A DNA stretch of 64,000 nucleotides from Clostridia bacterium (GTDB lineage Bacteria > Bacillota > Clostridia > UBA1381). The stretch covers positions 25,219 to 89,218 of the forward strand of contig JAGBHE010000080.1 of NCBI GenBank assembly GCA_017935675.1. The letters run 5' to 3'. A model generated the notes under the pieces. The model had not been told where the DNA came from. It did no database searches and worked only from the letters and a program-made list of their open reading frames with translations. Both the position numbers and the translations under genes were made by a program. Position 1 is the stretch's first letter; the number at the start of each line of letters is the position of its first letter. Positions 39,263 through 47,911 of this stretch are shown here, piece by piece.

Positions 39263-40333
39263 TTGACAGAAAATAATGATATAGAGATAGCTAAGCTTCA
39301 GCATCAGGTTATTGGCGCTGAAAAATGTTCGGCGGATTCCGGCTTTGTTCGGAATCCCCACCCTGAATCACAATGGTTTAAGGACGCGGGACTTGGATTG
39401 TTTATTCATTTCGGCATTTCAACCGTAAGCTCGGAAATTGATTTGTCGTGGGGAATGATAAAAGACAAGCCGTGGGATAATTATTCAATTTCTCCCGACG
39501 AATATTTTGCTTTGGCAAAGGATTTTAATCCAGTTAATTTTAATCCTGAAAAATGGCTCAGTGAAGCGAAGCAGGCGGGTTTTAAATATGCTGTTTTTAC
39601 CACGCGTCATCATGACGGATTTGCTCTTTGGCCGTCGAAGCTCGGAGATTATAATATCTCAAAATACGGCTTTGAACGCGACTTGGTAGGAGAATATGTT
39701 GACGCGTGCAGAAAATGCGGATTAAAGGTGGGTTTATATTATTCTCCGCCCGATTGGCATTACAACAGAAATTATATGTCCTTTGCCTATTCTGATATGA
39801 AAAACGATTGTACCTTTGACGAAAACATTACCGAAATTACGGGAACAAACCACAAGCCTGTTAAGCTTCAAAAGAAACCTGATAATTGGGATAAGGAATA
39901 TAAGGCTTATGTAAGAGGTCAGATAGAAGAACTGATGCAGAATTACGGGAAAATAGACATTCTCTGGTTTGACGGCGGAAGTGAATTGTGGGACGCCATT
40001 TCCATAGAGGAGATAAGGGAGCTTCAGCCTGCAATTATAGTAAATCCGAGAATGCACTCCCACGGCGATTTTGAAACCTTTGAATGCCGTCTCCCCGAAA
40101 AAGCTCCGTGCGGATGGTGGGAACACGAGGATATATGGGCTGAAGGCCCGTGGTGGGCTTATATGAAGCAGTCGAAATCCTATAAATCTGCACTATGGTT
40201 TGCAGACGAGTATAAAAAGGTAAGAGAGATGGGCGGTAATTTTCTTATAAATGTAGGCCCTATGTCAGACGGTTCAATGCCGGAGGATGTCTATGTAAGA
40301 TTTTCTGAAATAAAAGAGTTGCTTAATAAGTAA
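39263..40333 (+). CDS. GH29 family alpha-L-fucosidase
   Basis: The 356-residue protein carries GH29 features: WFKDAGLGLFIHFGI near the N-terminus, FTTRHHDGFALWPSK, GLYYSPPDW and ILWFDGGSE with nucleophile Asp237. The start is the TTG at 39263, 8 bases after GGAG; the GTG at 39254 overlaps that site and is less likely. No signal peptide is seen, so it should remove alpha-fucosyl (or similar) caps from imported oligosaccharides. It lies in the same run as the SLH proteins and the O-antigen-ligase-like gene. Confidence 0.88.
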   Translation: MTENNDIEIAKLQHQVIGAEKCSADSGFVRNPHPESQWFKDAGLGLFIHFGISTVSSEIDLSWGMIKDKPWDNYSISPDEYFALAKDFNPVNFNPEKWLSEAKQAGFKYAVFTTRHHDGFALWPSKLGDYNISKYGFERDLVGEYVDACRKCGLKVGLYYSPPDWHYNRNYMSFAYSDMKNDCTFDENITEITGTNHKPVKLQKKPDNWDKEYKAYVRGQIEELMQNYGKIDILWFDGGSELWDAISIEEIRELQPAIIVNPRMHSHGDFETFECRLPEKAPCGWWEHEDIWAEGPWWAYMKQSKSYKSALWFADEYKKVREMGGNFLINVGPMSDGSMPEDVYVRFSEIKELLNK

Positions 40334-40345
40334 TAAGGGGCAGTT

Positions 40346-42220
40346 ATGAAAAAGCTTGAAGGAATCAATTTATTTAATGATAATTTGATATTTTCTGTGC
40401 TCATCCTCCTTTCAATAATTTTAAGAGGAGGATGGACACCTTTTTCTAATGCTGTACTTCTTTTTTTATCATCGGTGTTATTGCTGAAGAAGCATACAGG
40501 CAGAGCGCGTATATGCGTGTGCTCCGAGGGTTTGTTTACTGCATTTGCCTGCCTTTATTCTTTTTTTGGAATAGCAGGCGGTAATGGGAGCTTTTCTTCG
40601 GTATCCTCCGTAACAGGTGTGCTGTTTTCATTAAATGTGATTTTAATTATTGTTTTTGACAGGAAAAGCATAAATTCATTTTTTAACGGAATTTTCGGAG
40701 GCTGTTTTGTTTTGGCTGTTATCGGCATTCTTGGCTACGGCGGTGTAATACCCGGCGGCGGCACGGTCTTGAGCGATAACGGTGTGCTTCGTATTCAGTC
40801 TTTGATTCAATATGCAAATTGTACCGCTTTGTTTATGGGAATTGGTTATGTTGTAACAGTATTTTTGAGAATATCAAAAAATAAGCCGGAGCTTTGCGCA
40901 ATAGAAATTTTGTTCCTTTCGGTAATGTTTTTGACATTCTCAAAAATATTTTTTGCTGTATTCGGAGCTGTTGCTTTGATTATACTTTTATTTTTCGGAG
41001 AATCGGATTTAAGATTTTTTACTTTGTTTAACATAGTATTGAGTGCAGTATTGTCCGGTATTTGTGTTTTATTATGCAGATACGGTCTGCGTGCGGCTTC
41101 TATACCTGTTCTTGCTGCCGGAATGTATGTCTCAAACAAAATATATGCTTCATCATTGTTTAAAAGCTTGGGCAGAAAATATGGGCTTGCGGCATTTTTT
41201 GCAATTGTGGGCTTGTATCTTGCGGTAATCGTTTTGTTTTCGGTTTTGATTTTTGTGTCGGATTCTGAAATCGTTAAAAATTTTAAAAGCTCAATGGCTT
41301 TAAGATTTGTTTATATTAAAGACGGTCTGTCCGCCCTTTCGGAAAATCCTTTGCTCGGTATCGGAGCGGGGAGATGGGAATATTGTCAGTTTAAATACCA
41401 GTCGGCATTTTATGATGTGAAATACATTCACAGCTTTATACAAATAGCGGTTGATGCGGGATTGATAGCTTTTGCATTATTTCTTTCATCTGTGCTCTTC
41501 GGTATATTGCAAGGAATTAAAAAAGCGATTAAAAAAGGCTTTGCCGATTCTGCCGCCGCGTGTGTTATAATGCTGATGATTATAATGCACAGTATGTTTG
41601 ACGTTGATCTGAGCTTCGGTTCGGTAATGGCAATACTTGCGGGCTGTATCGGAATTTGCTCGGACGGTAAAATGAAGGAAATAAAGCTTCCGATGAAAGG
41701 CATTGAATCGGCGCTCGCAGTGTTCGGCGCATTTCTTATTGTCGGGTTTGTTGTTTTTAATGTCGGCATAAATGAAAACAACAAGGGAAACAGTGCTTTG
41801 CTTGAAAAAGCAGTATATTTTCGGCCAAAGGACTCGGAAATTTTTTACGAGCTTGCAAAAAAAGAAAAAGAACCCGATAAAGCCAAAGAGCTTTTAGAAA
41901 TTGCCGGCAGAATAAATCCGGAGGATTACAGAGTGATTCAGGGAAAGTATATTCTTTCTTATAAATCAAAGGCTTATGATGAGGCATATTCTTATGCTTA
42001 TGATTGGATAAATGCGCAGCCGCTCAACAGCGAGGCGTATGAGGCTGTAATTTTTGCGCTTAAAAGCAGTCCGGGAAAATATGATATTGAAAAAGAGAAG
42101 AATAAGCTTTTCGCTGAGGCAAAGGCGGCAAACGAAAAAATCATCTTTGCGTCACGTTATATAAAGAACTGCCCTGATATTCCGATAGGACTGTTGTGGA
42201 GCAGGGATTTTGATGAATAA
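40346..42220 (+). CDS. O-antigen ligase/polymerase-like multispanning membrane protein with C-terminal TPR-like region
   Basis: The 624-residue protein has around 10-12 hydrophobic segments in residues 15-480, a large loop with LRFVYIKDGLSALSENPLLG and IGAGRWEYCQFKYQ typical of the Wzy_C/O-antigen-ligase family, a conserved HSFIQIAVDAGL and a soluble C-terminus (about 490-624) with helical, TPR-like repeats (PKDSEIFYELAKKE). Family members join lipid-linked glycans to an acceptor or polymerise them. Its role in a degradation locus is not obvious; it could modify surface proteins or the wall polymer that the SLH domains bind. That role is inference. Confidence 0.75.
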   Translation: MKKLEGINLFNDNLIFSVLILLSIILRGGWTPFSNAVLLFLSSVLLLKKHTGRARICVCSEGLFTAFACLYSFFGIAGGNGSFSSVSSVTGVLFSLNVILIIVFDRKSINSFFNGIFGGCFVLAVIGILGYGGVIPGGGTVLSDNGVLRIQSLIQYANCTALFMGIGYVVTVFLRISKNKPELCAIEILFLSVMFLTFSKIFFAVFGAVALIILLFFGESDLRFFTLFNIVLSAVLSGICVLLCRYGLRAASIPVLAAGMYVSNKIYASSLFKSLGRKYGLAAFFAIVGLYLAVIVLFSVLIFVSDSEIVKNFKSSMALRFVYIKDGLSALSENPLLGIGAGRWEYCQFKYQSAFYDVKYIHSFIQIAVDAGLIAFALFLSSVLFGILQGIKKAIKKGFADSAAACVIMLMIIMHSMFDVDLSFGSVMAILAGCIGICSDGKMKEIKLPMKGIESALAVFGAFLIVGFVVFNVGINENNKGNSALLEKAVYFRPKDSEIFYELAKKEKEPDKAKELLEIAGRINPEDYRVIQGKYILSYKSKAYDEAYSYAYDWINAQPLNSEAYEAVIFALKSSPGKYDIEKEKNKLFAEAKAANEKIIFASRYIKNCPDIPIGLLWSRDFDE

Positions 42221-42236
42221 GGGGGACTGATATTAT

Positions 42237-44297
42237 ATGAAATTAAAGAAAATAATTGCAGGAATACAGATCGCGGCAATTTGTTTATCAATGTGGTCAT
42301 TCCCTGCAAATGCCGTTGATGAGTGTTTTGAAACAGGCAGCTATATAAGCTTCGGGAAATTGAACGGAGAAGCGCTCATATGGAAAGCTGCAGGCGCTGA
42401 CAGCAACGGATATTTATTGCTGTCAGAAAAAATTGTGGGAGCGGGCGCATTTAATGCCTCATCTGATACAGTCCGTGACGATTTATACAGACAAACCCAC
42501 GGCAGTAATTTCTGGGGGAATTCTTCGCTTCATGATTGGCTTAACAGCGATGAAGAGGTTGTCACATACACAGGCGCCGTTCCCGACGCAAATCATATTT
42601 TAAACGGCAGAAATAATTATGAAAATAAGCCGGGATTTTTATATGAATTTTCCGACGCGGAAAAAAATCATATCAGTCTTTCGGAAAATAAAGCCGTTTT
42701 ATCTTATCTTGACTGCGGGAGCAGCACGGGAGGAAACGAGGTGTACAGCGGCGGAAGGGATATATCCGAAATCGGCAGCTTTGAAAATGCCTTTTATAAA
42801 ACCTTTAAAGAGAAGGTTTTTGTCCCCGACAGAATGGTAATATATAATGAGCTTCTGAGGGACGGCTTGAAATTAAAAGAGCTGACAGCTTCTGCGCTTT
42901 TAAATACGGCTCCGGAATCTATGCCTGTTAATAAATTCTGGACAAAAACGCCGCAGGGTGATAACACCTCAAATGTATATGTCTGTGAAACCGACGGCAG
43001 AGAGTTTTATATGTCTCCATATAATGCTTATAATTCAGATGTCGGTATCGTGCCGGCGCTTTATGTTGCAGATGCAAAAGTAAAATCGGGTGCCGGAACA
43101 ATGGAGAACCCGTATATTTTAGATGTTTACGGCGGGACCGGGGATTTTTATGAGGATATAGCTTTTGTATGTGAATTGACGGATATTGCACTCAGAACAA
43201 AGCAGCAGCCGGATATAGATAAGGCACAGATTGCTGCTGCAAGGCTTGAGACCTGCAGCGAAAAAACAGAGTGTGAAAAAAAGCTTGACGCTTTGCAGGA
43301 CAGCCTTGATGTCGCTCTTAAAGTTGATTTTTCCGACAGATACGAAGGCGAAGCACAGAGATTTTCCGACTATACAAACGGCAGTATTATTTCGGAAAAC
43401 GGAAATAAAACAGCAAAAATCGAACTTACAGAAACGCGTTCCGAAGGCTGGGGACCGCGGTATGATATCGGTTCGGTTCTTCCGGAGGAATTCAGAATAG
43501 AGCAGAAAGTTAAATATGCAGGCAATATAAACAGCGGTCGTATTTATTTATATGCTCAGGACGGAAACTGTTATTTGTACAATATTTTCTTTGATGAAGG
43601 CAAGGTGATAAACAGCAGCTGGTCGGATTCATCTCCGAACGGTGCAATGCTGCCCGATAAATGGTATAATATCGTGTATGCCGTAAAAGGAGGAACTTAC
43701 AGAATATCTGTTGCAGATGCTGAAAATAACACGGTGATTTACGAAAGCCCCGATTATGATTTCAAGTATGACAGCTCGGGCTTCACGAAGCTTCAATATA
43801 CCGTTGAAGGAAGCACACCTGATAATACAGGCTGTTATTATCTTGACGATTTAATTGTTTATGCCAAAAACCCTGAGGCACAGGCGAGGGATGCTGTTGT
43901 GGCTGCTGAGAGAAGCAGGCTTGAATCCGATAAAGATAAGGCAATGAATATGGTTCTCGGTATTAACGGCCCCGAAAAGGAAAATCTTACAGAAAGATTG
44001 AACAAAATAGGGAAGTTTAACGCAGCAGTAAATTATAACGATTGTGAAGACGGAATTGAAGTTGTCTCGGAGATTATATCCGGGGAGGATAATTCCGGTT
44101 ATGTGCAGATGATAACGGCTGTATATCAGGATAATCATCTGTATTCATGTGCAGTGTCACCGAAGCGGAGAATTCTTTTTGCCGGGCGTATTGCGGAAAC
44201 GGTTAAAAAACCGCCGGCGGGCAATTATGAAATAAGAGTTTTCTTTTGGAACGGAGTGTCGGAAATGAAGCCATATATCAAAGGAGCTGTAAATTGA
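42237..44297 (+). CDS. Secreted protein with DUF6273-like N-domain and shared surface modules
   Basis: The 686-residue product has a signal peptide (about 1-26) and an N-terminal domain of about 270 residues that looks like DUF6273 (YISFGKLNGEALIWKAA, LLLSEKIVG, NFWGNSSLHDWLNS). Then follow a helical repeat, one LamG-like jelly-roll module (about 355-545), a further helical repeat and a short form of the beta module ending FFWNGVSEMKPY. DUF6273 has formylglycine-enzyme-like looks but no known role. The stop codon overlaps the TTG start of the next gene by 3 bases, implying translational coupling to the esterase. Confidence 0.7.
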   Translation: MKLKKIIAGIQIAAICLSMWSFPANAVDECFETGSYISFGKLNGEALIWKAAGADSNGYLLLSEKIVGAGAFNASSDTVRDDLYRQTHGSNFWGNSSLHDWLNSDEEVVTYTGAVPDANHILNGRNNYENKPGFLYEFSDAEKNHISLSENKAVLSYLDCGSSTGGNEVYSGGRDISEIGSFENAFYKTFKEKVFVPDRMVIYNELLRDGLKLKELTASALLNTAPESMPVNKFWTKTPQGDNTSNVYVCETDGREFYMSPYNAYNSDVGIVPALYVADAKVKSGAGTMENPYILDVYGGTGDFYEDIAFVCELTDIALRTKQQPDIDKAQIAAARLETCSEKTECEKKLDALQDSLDVALKVDFSDRYEGEAQRFSDYTNGSIISENGNKTAKIELTETRSEGWGPRYDIGSVLPEEFRIEQKVKYAGNINSGRIYLYAQDGNCYLYNIFFDEGKVINSSWSDSSPNGAMLPDKWYNIVYAVKGGTYRISVADAENNTVIYESPDYDFKYDSSGFTKLQYTVEGSTPDNTGCYYLDDLIVYAKNPEAQARDAVVAAERSRLESDKDKAMNMVLGINGPEKENLTERLNKIGKFNAAVNYNDCEDGIEVVSEIISGEDNSGYVQMITAVYQDNHLYSCAVSPKRRILFAGRIAETVKKPPAGNYEIRVFFWNGVSEMKPYIKGAVN

Positions 44298-46090
44298 AAT
44301 TGGATAATGCGGGAAGTTCTGATGTAATTCAGCGATTTATTGCATCGGAAGCGAATGAAAAGAGAAAAATCAGCCATAAAATTTTAAGCGAAATAAAAAA
44401 CGTATCTGAGCTTGAGCAAAGAAAAAAGCACGTCAGGGAAAAGCTTATTGAAGCGCTGGGCGGGCTGCCGGGCAGAGTGCCCGTGAATGCCCTTTGTGTA
44501 AGCAAAACAAAGAAAAGCTGCTATACTGTTGAAAATATTATACTTGAAGCAGAAACGGGAGTTGATATAAATCTTAATTTATATATCCCGAACAGCAATA
44601 AAAAAGTCTTTCCGGCTGTTGTTTTCGCTGCGGGACATCTTCCCAAAACAGACAGTATGCATCAGTATCCTGTGCTTGAGCTTGCAAAAAAAGGATATAT
44701 TTCTGCCTGCTTTGACTGCCTCGGAAGGGGGGAGAGAACAAGCGGAAACGAACATTTTACAGCAGGTGTGCTCAGCTGGATGAACGGCAGATGCATGAAC
44801 AGATATTTTATTCATGACAGTATGCAGGTTGTTGATTATCTTTTGACCCGAAGTGATGTAGAAAGCGGGAAAATAGCCTGCGCGGGCGCTTCGGGCGGAG
44901 GAAACACGTCAATCTACCACGCCGCCTTGGACGAACGTATATCTTGTGCAGTATCTGTTTGCACAATATCCTCTTTCACGGACCTGATAAATTTTCAATA
45001 TTCTGGCTGTCCCGAATACTATCCGCCGGGACTGCTCGGAATGGGGATAGATATACAGGACATAGCATCTCTTATTTCGCCGAGACCGCAGCTTTTAATC
45101 GGCGGCGGATGCGATGAGCTTAACAGTATAGAATCTCTGAAAGAAACATACGCTTATCTGAAAAAAGCTTATTCATTTTACGGAGAAAATGATAAGGTGT
45201 CGATGTATGTTGACGACAGCGGTAAACACGGCTGCAATTTGCTTATGAGACGTGCAATGTATGACTTTTTGGATAAATATCTTTTACCTGATGAAAAAAC
45301 AAATAATGGAAATATTAAGGAAGAAGATACGGCGACGGAAGACCCTGCCGTGCTTAATTTTGCAAAGCCCTGCGGCAGAAGCATTATTTCGTATGAATAT
45401 GCGGCAATGCAGAAAGGGCGTATTGTAGATGAAAAGCAGAAAATACGCACTGTTCTCGGTATAAATAAAGATATAAAATGGAATGTTGTATCGGAAGCAA
45501 CGGAGAAAACGGATAATTTATTTATATCGAATGTTTCATTGATGACTGATAACGGTGTTGTCATTCCTGTAACTGTTGCGGGACATATCTCAGGCGTTTA
45601 CAGAAAAACCATTCTCCGCTTAGGGGATATAAGCAGTATGACCGAAGTCAATGACGGGGAGCTCATTGTATGTGCTGAGGTAAGAGGCAGCGGCTCCTTA
45701 AAGCTTAAACCGACAAAATGGGATTTTCTGAATTATTGCAGTGCTGACAGAGCTGTTTCATCCGGTGCAATAGTTCTCGGCTATCCCATAATAGGACAGC
45801 AGGTGTTTGATTGTCTTTGCGTCCTTGATTATGTGTGCAAAAGATATAATGCCGGCATGAAGCTTGAAATATCGGCTGAGGGTCTGTGTTCTTATGCGGC
45901 AGTCATTCTTGCAAGGGTAACGGATTTTGAAGTCGGCGTGGTTAATGCCGATAAAATAAGCTTTTTGGAACCGTTTGAAAACTGCATGGCACATCCCGAT
46001 GCGGATATTTCGTTAGAGGAACAGATTTGTTTATATCAGACTGTTATTCCCGGCATAATTGATACGAAGCCGAAGGCTGAAAAACAATAA
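44294..46090 (+). CDS. Acetylxylan-esterase-like alpha/beta hydrolase, possibly two-domain
   Basis: The TTG at 44294 overlaps the previous stop (TTGA) and has AAGGAG 7 bases upstream, so it is the chosen start. The 598-residue protein has a first alpha/beta-hydrolase domain (about 60-345) with VVFAAGH, GRGER, the nucleophile elbow GASGGG (Ser200), GGCDELNS and SGKHGC (His312), resembling acetylxylan esterases and dienelactone-hydrolase-like enzymes. The remaining 250 residues resemble a second, degenerate hydrolase domain without a clear nucleophile motif. There is no signal peptide. It probably deacetylates imported oligosaccharides. Confidence 0.75.
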   Translation: MKLDNAGSSDVIQRFIASEANEKRKISHKILSEIKNVSELEQRKKHVREKLIEALGGLPGRVPVNALCVSKTKKSCYTVENIILEAETGVDINLNLYIPNSNKKVFPAVVFAAGHLPKTDSMHQYPVLELAKKGYISACFDCLGRGERTSGNEHFTAGVLSWMNGRCMNRYFIHDSMQVVDYLLTRSDVESGKIACAGASGGGNTSIYHAALDERISCAVSVCTISSFTDLINFQYSGCPEYYPPGLLGMGIDIQDIASLISPRPQLLIGGGCDELNSIESLKETYAYLKKAYSFYGENDKVSMYVDDSGKHGCNLLMRRAMYDFLDKYLLPDEKTNNGNIKEEDTATEDPAVLNFAKPCGRSIISYEYAAMQKGRIVDEKQKIRTVLGINKDIKWNVVSEATEKTDNLFISNVSLMTDNGVVIPVTVAGHISGVYRKTILRLGDISSMTEVNDGELIVCAEVRGSGSLKLKPTKWDFLNYCSADRAVSSGAIVLGYPIIGQQVFDCLCVLDYVCKRYNAGMKLEISAEGLCSYAAVILARVTDFEVGVVNADKISFLEPFENCMAHPDADISLEEQICLYQTVIPGIIDTKPKAEKQ

Positions 46091-46105
46091 GAGAGGAAGA
46101 AGCAT

Positions 46106-47710
46106 ATGAAAACCATAAAAAATCCTATATTAAAAGGCTTTAATCCGGATCCGTCAATAATACGTGTCGGAGAGGATTATTATATTGCAACATCAACCTT
46201 TGAATGGTTTCCCGGGGTTCAGATACATCATTCAAAGGATCTGATAAATTGGGAGCTTATTGCAAGACCGCTGTCAAGGGTGTCACAGCTCGATATGCTC
46301 GGCATACCTGATTCCGGAGGAGTGTGGGCGCCGTGCTTATCGTACGACAACGGAATTTTTTATCTTATTTACAGTATCGAAAAAAACACAAAAGGCTTAT
46401 ATCAGGATGTGCATAATTATCTTGTAACAGCCTCCGATATACGCGGAGAGTGGTCAGAGCCTGTATATTTAAACAGCGATGGCTTCGATCCGTCACTGTT
46501 CCATGATGATGACGGAAGAAAATGGCTTGTTAACATGACATGGGATCCGCGAAGAGGAAAACCGTGGTTTGGCGGTATAAGACTTACGGAGCTTGATGCG
46601 GAAAACCAAAAGCTTAAGGGAATCGGTAAAGTCATATTTACGGGAACGGAGCTTGGCGTGACGGAGGGACCTCATATAATAAAAAGAAACGGAATGTATT
46701 ATCTTATAACTGCCGAGGGCGGAACAAGCCTCGGTCATTGCGTTACAATTGCAAGGTCGGAAAATATTGACGGACCGTATGAGGTTGACCCCGAAAATCC
46801 TGTTTTGACATCAAAGGAGGATATAACGCTGCCGCTTCAGAAAGCCGGGCATTGTGATATTGTTGAAACCCAAAACGGTGATTGGTATATGGTTCATCTT
46901 TCAGGCAGACCGATACCGGTAAAGGGAAAATGCATACTCGGAAGAGAAACCTCGATACAAAAGGTGTATTGGACCGATAACGGATGGCTCAGACTTGCAA
47001 ACGGCACAAATAAACCTGATTTAATCGTTGAAGCGCCTGAGCTTGAGGAATGTATTTTCCCAAAGGCACCTGAGCGTGATGATTTTGATTCTGAAAAGCT
47101 TGATATTAATTTTCAGACGCTTAGAAGACCTCTTTCCGAAGACGATATTTCGCTTACCGAAAGAGTGGGATGGCTCAGAATAAAGGGCAGAGAATGGCTT
47201 TCATCACAGTATCATCAGAGCCTTGTCGCAAGACGGCAGCAGGCTTTTTGCTGCAGTGTGGAAACATACATGGAATTTAATCCGAAGTGCTTTAAGCATA
47301 TGGCAGGGCTTGTATGTTATTATGATACGAATAATTTTTACTATCTTTATGTTACTCTTGATGATGAAGGAAATAAGGTACTCGATATAATATCATATAT
47401 TAATAATTTTAACCGCTATCCCCTTAAGGAAGCTATCAAAATACCAAATAACAAAGGAGTCGGTCTGAAAGCCGAAATAGAATATGATAAGCTTGTTTTC
47501 TCATATGCCGTCGATGGCAAATGGCATAAAACAGGCTGTGTGCTTGACCAAAGCCTGCTGTCTGATGAAGCTTGCTGCGTAAGCTCAATAGGTTGCTTTA
47601 CTGGAGCATTTATCGGGCTTTGCTGTCAGGATGTTATCGGTACGGGAGTATATGCGGATTTCGACTACTTTGAATATAAGGAAAAGCCTGATAAGCAAAC
47701 CACGGTTTAA
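46106..47710 (+). CDS. GH43 family glycosidase (beta-xylosidase/arabinofuranosidase type)
   Basis: The 534-residue enzyme has the GH43 five-bladed propeller (about 1-315): base Asp15 in FNPDPSII, Asp128 in DGFDPSLF and acid Glu187 in TEGPHI. A C-terminal beta-sandwich (about 330-525, WLRIKGREWLSSQYHQSLVARR) is like that of xylosidase-type subfamilies. There is no signal peptide, so it is cytoplasmic. It should release xylose or arabinose, and the xylB-xylA operon 1.2 kb downstream gives the pathway for xylose. It is the last gene of the plus-strand run. Confidence 0.9.
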   Translation: MKTIKNPILKGFNPDPSIIRVGEDYYIATSTFEWFPGVQIHHSKDLINWELIARPLSRVSQLDMLGIPDSGGVWAPCLSYDNGIFYLIYSIEKNTKGLYQDVHNYLVTASDIRGEWSEPVYLNSDGFDPSLFHDDDGRKWLVNMTWDPRRGKPWFGGIRLTELDAENQKLKGIGKVIFTGTELGVTEGPHIIKRNGMYYLITAEGGTSLGHCVTIARSENIDGPYEVDPENPVLTSKEDITLPLQKAGHCDIVETQNGDWYMVHLSGRPIPVKGKCILGRETSIQKVYWTDNGWLRLANGTNKPDLIVEAPELEECIFPKAPERDDFDSEKLDINFQTLRRPLSEDDISLTERVGWLRIKGREWLSSQYHQSLVARRQQAFCCSVETYMEFNPKCFKHMAGLVCYYDTNNFYYLYVTLDDEGNKVLDIISYINNFNRYPLKEAIKIPNNKGVGLKAEIEYDKLVFSYAVDGKWHKTGCVLDQSLLSDEACCVSSIGCFTGAFIGLCCQDVIGTGVYADFDYFEYKEKPDKQTTV

Positions 47711-47789
47711 TCATGATTTTTTTGTCAGAACCGGATGATGCAGGGATTAAGATTTTTCAATAAGGGGCAAAGCCCCGTCATTCAACGTT

Positions 47790-47874
47790 TCAGTGGGGGA
47801 TTGTACCCCCACTGAAAAAAGTAAGTGGAACCCGCCGCCTATAGAGGCGGGGGACATCTTGCTTTTAGTTATAT
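47790..47874 (+). repeat. Two-hairpin intergenic repeat, copy A
   Basis: This copy has a first hairpin with arms TCAGTGGGGG and CCCCCACTGA (47790-47815), then TGGAACCCGCCGCC, a second hairpin with AGGCGG and a GGGGGACATCT tail. The same layout occurs at 58497-58580. The GGAACCC...GGGGGACATC block resembles the right-end hairpin of IS200/IS605-type elements, but no transposase is present. It lies between the convergent GH43 and AraC genes and might also help end transcription. The bases 47711-47789 hold only a small GGGGC/GCCCC hairpin. Confidence 0.65.
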
Positions 47875-47911
47875 TTTCCCTGCATCATTGCAATGAAGCC
47901 GGGTTTTAAAA

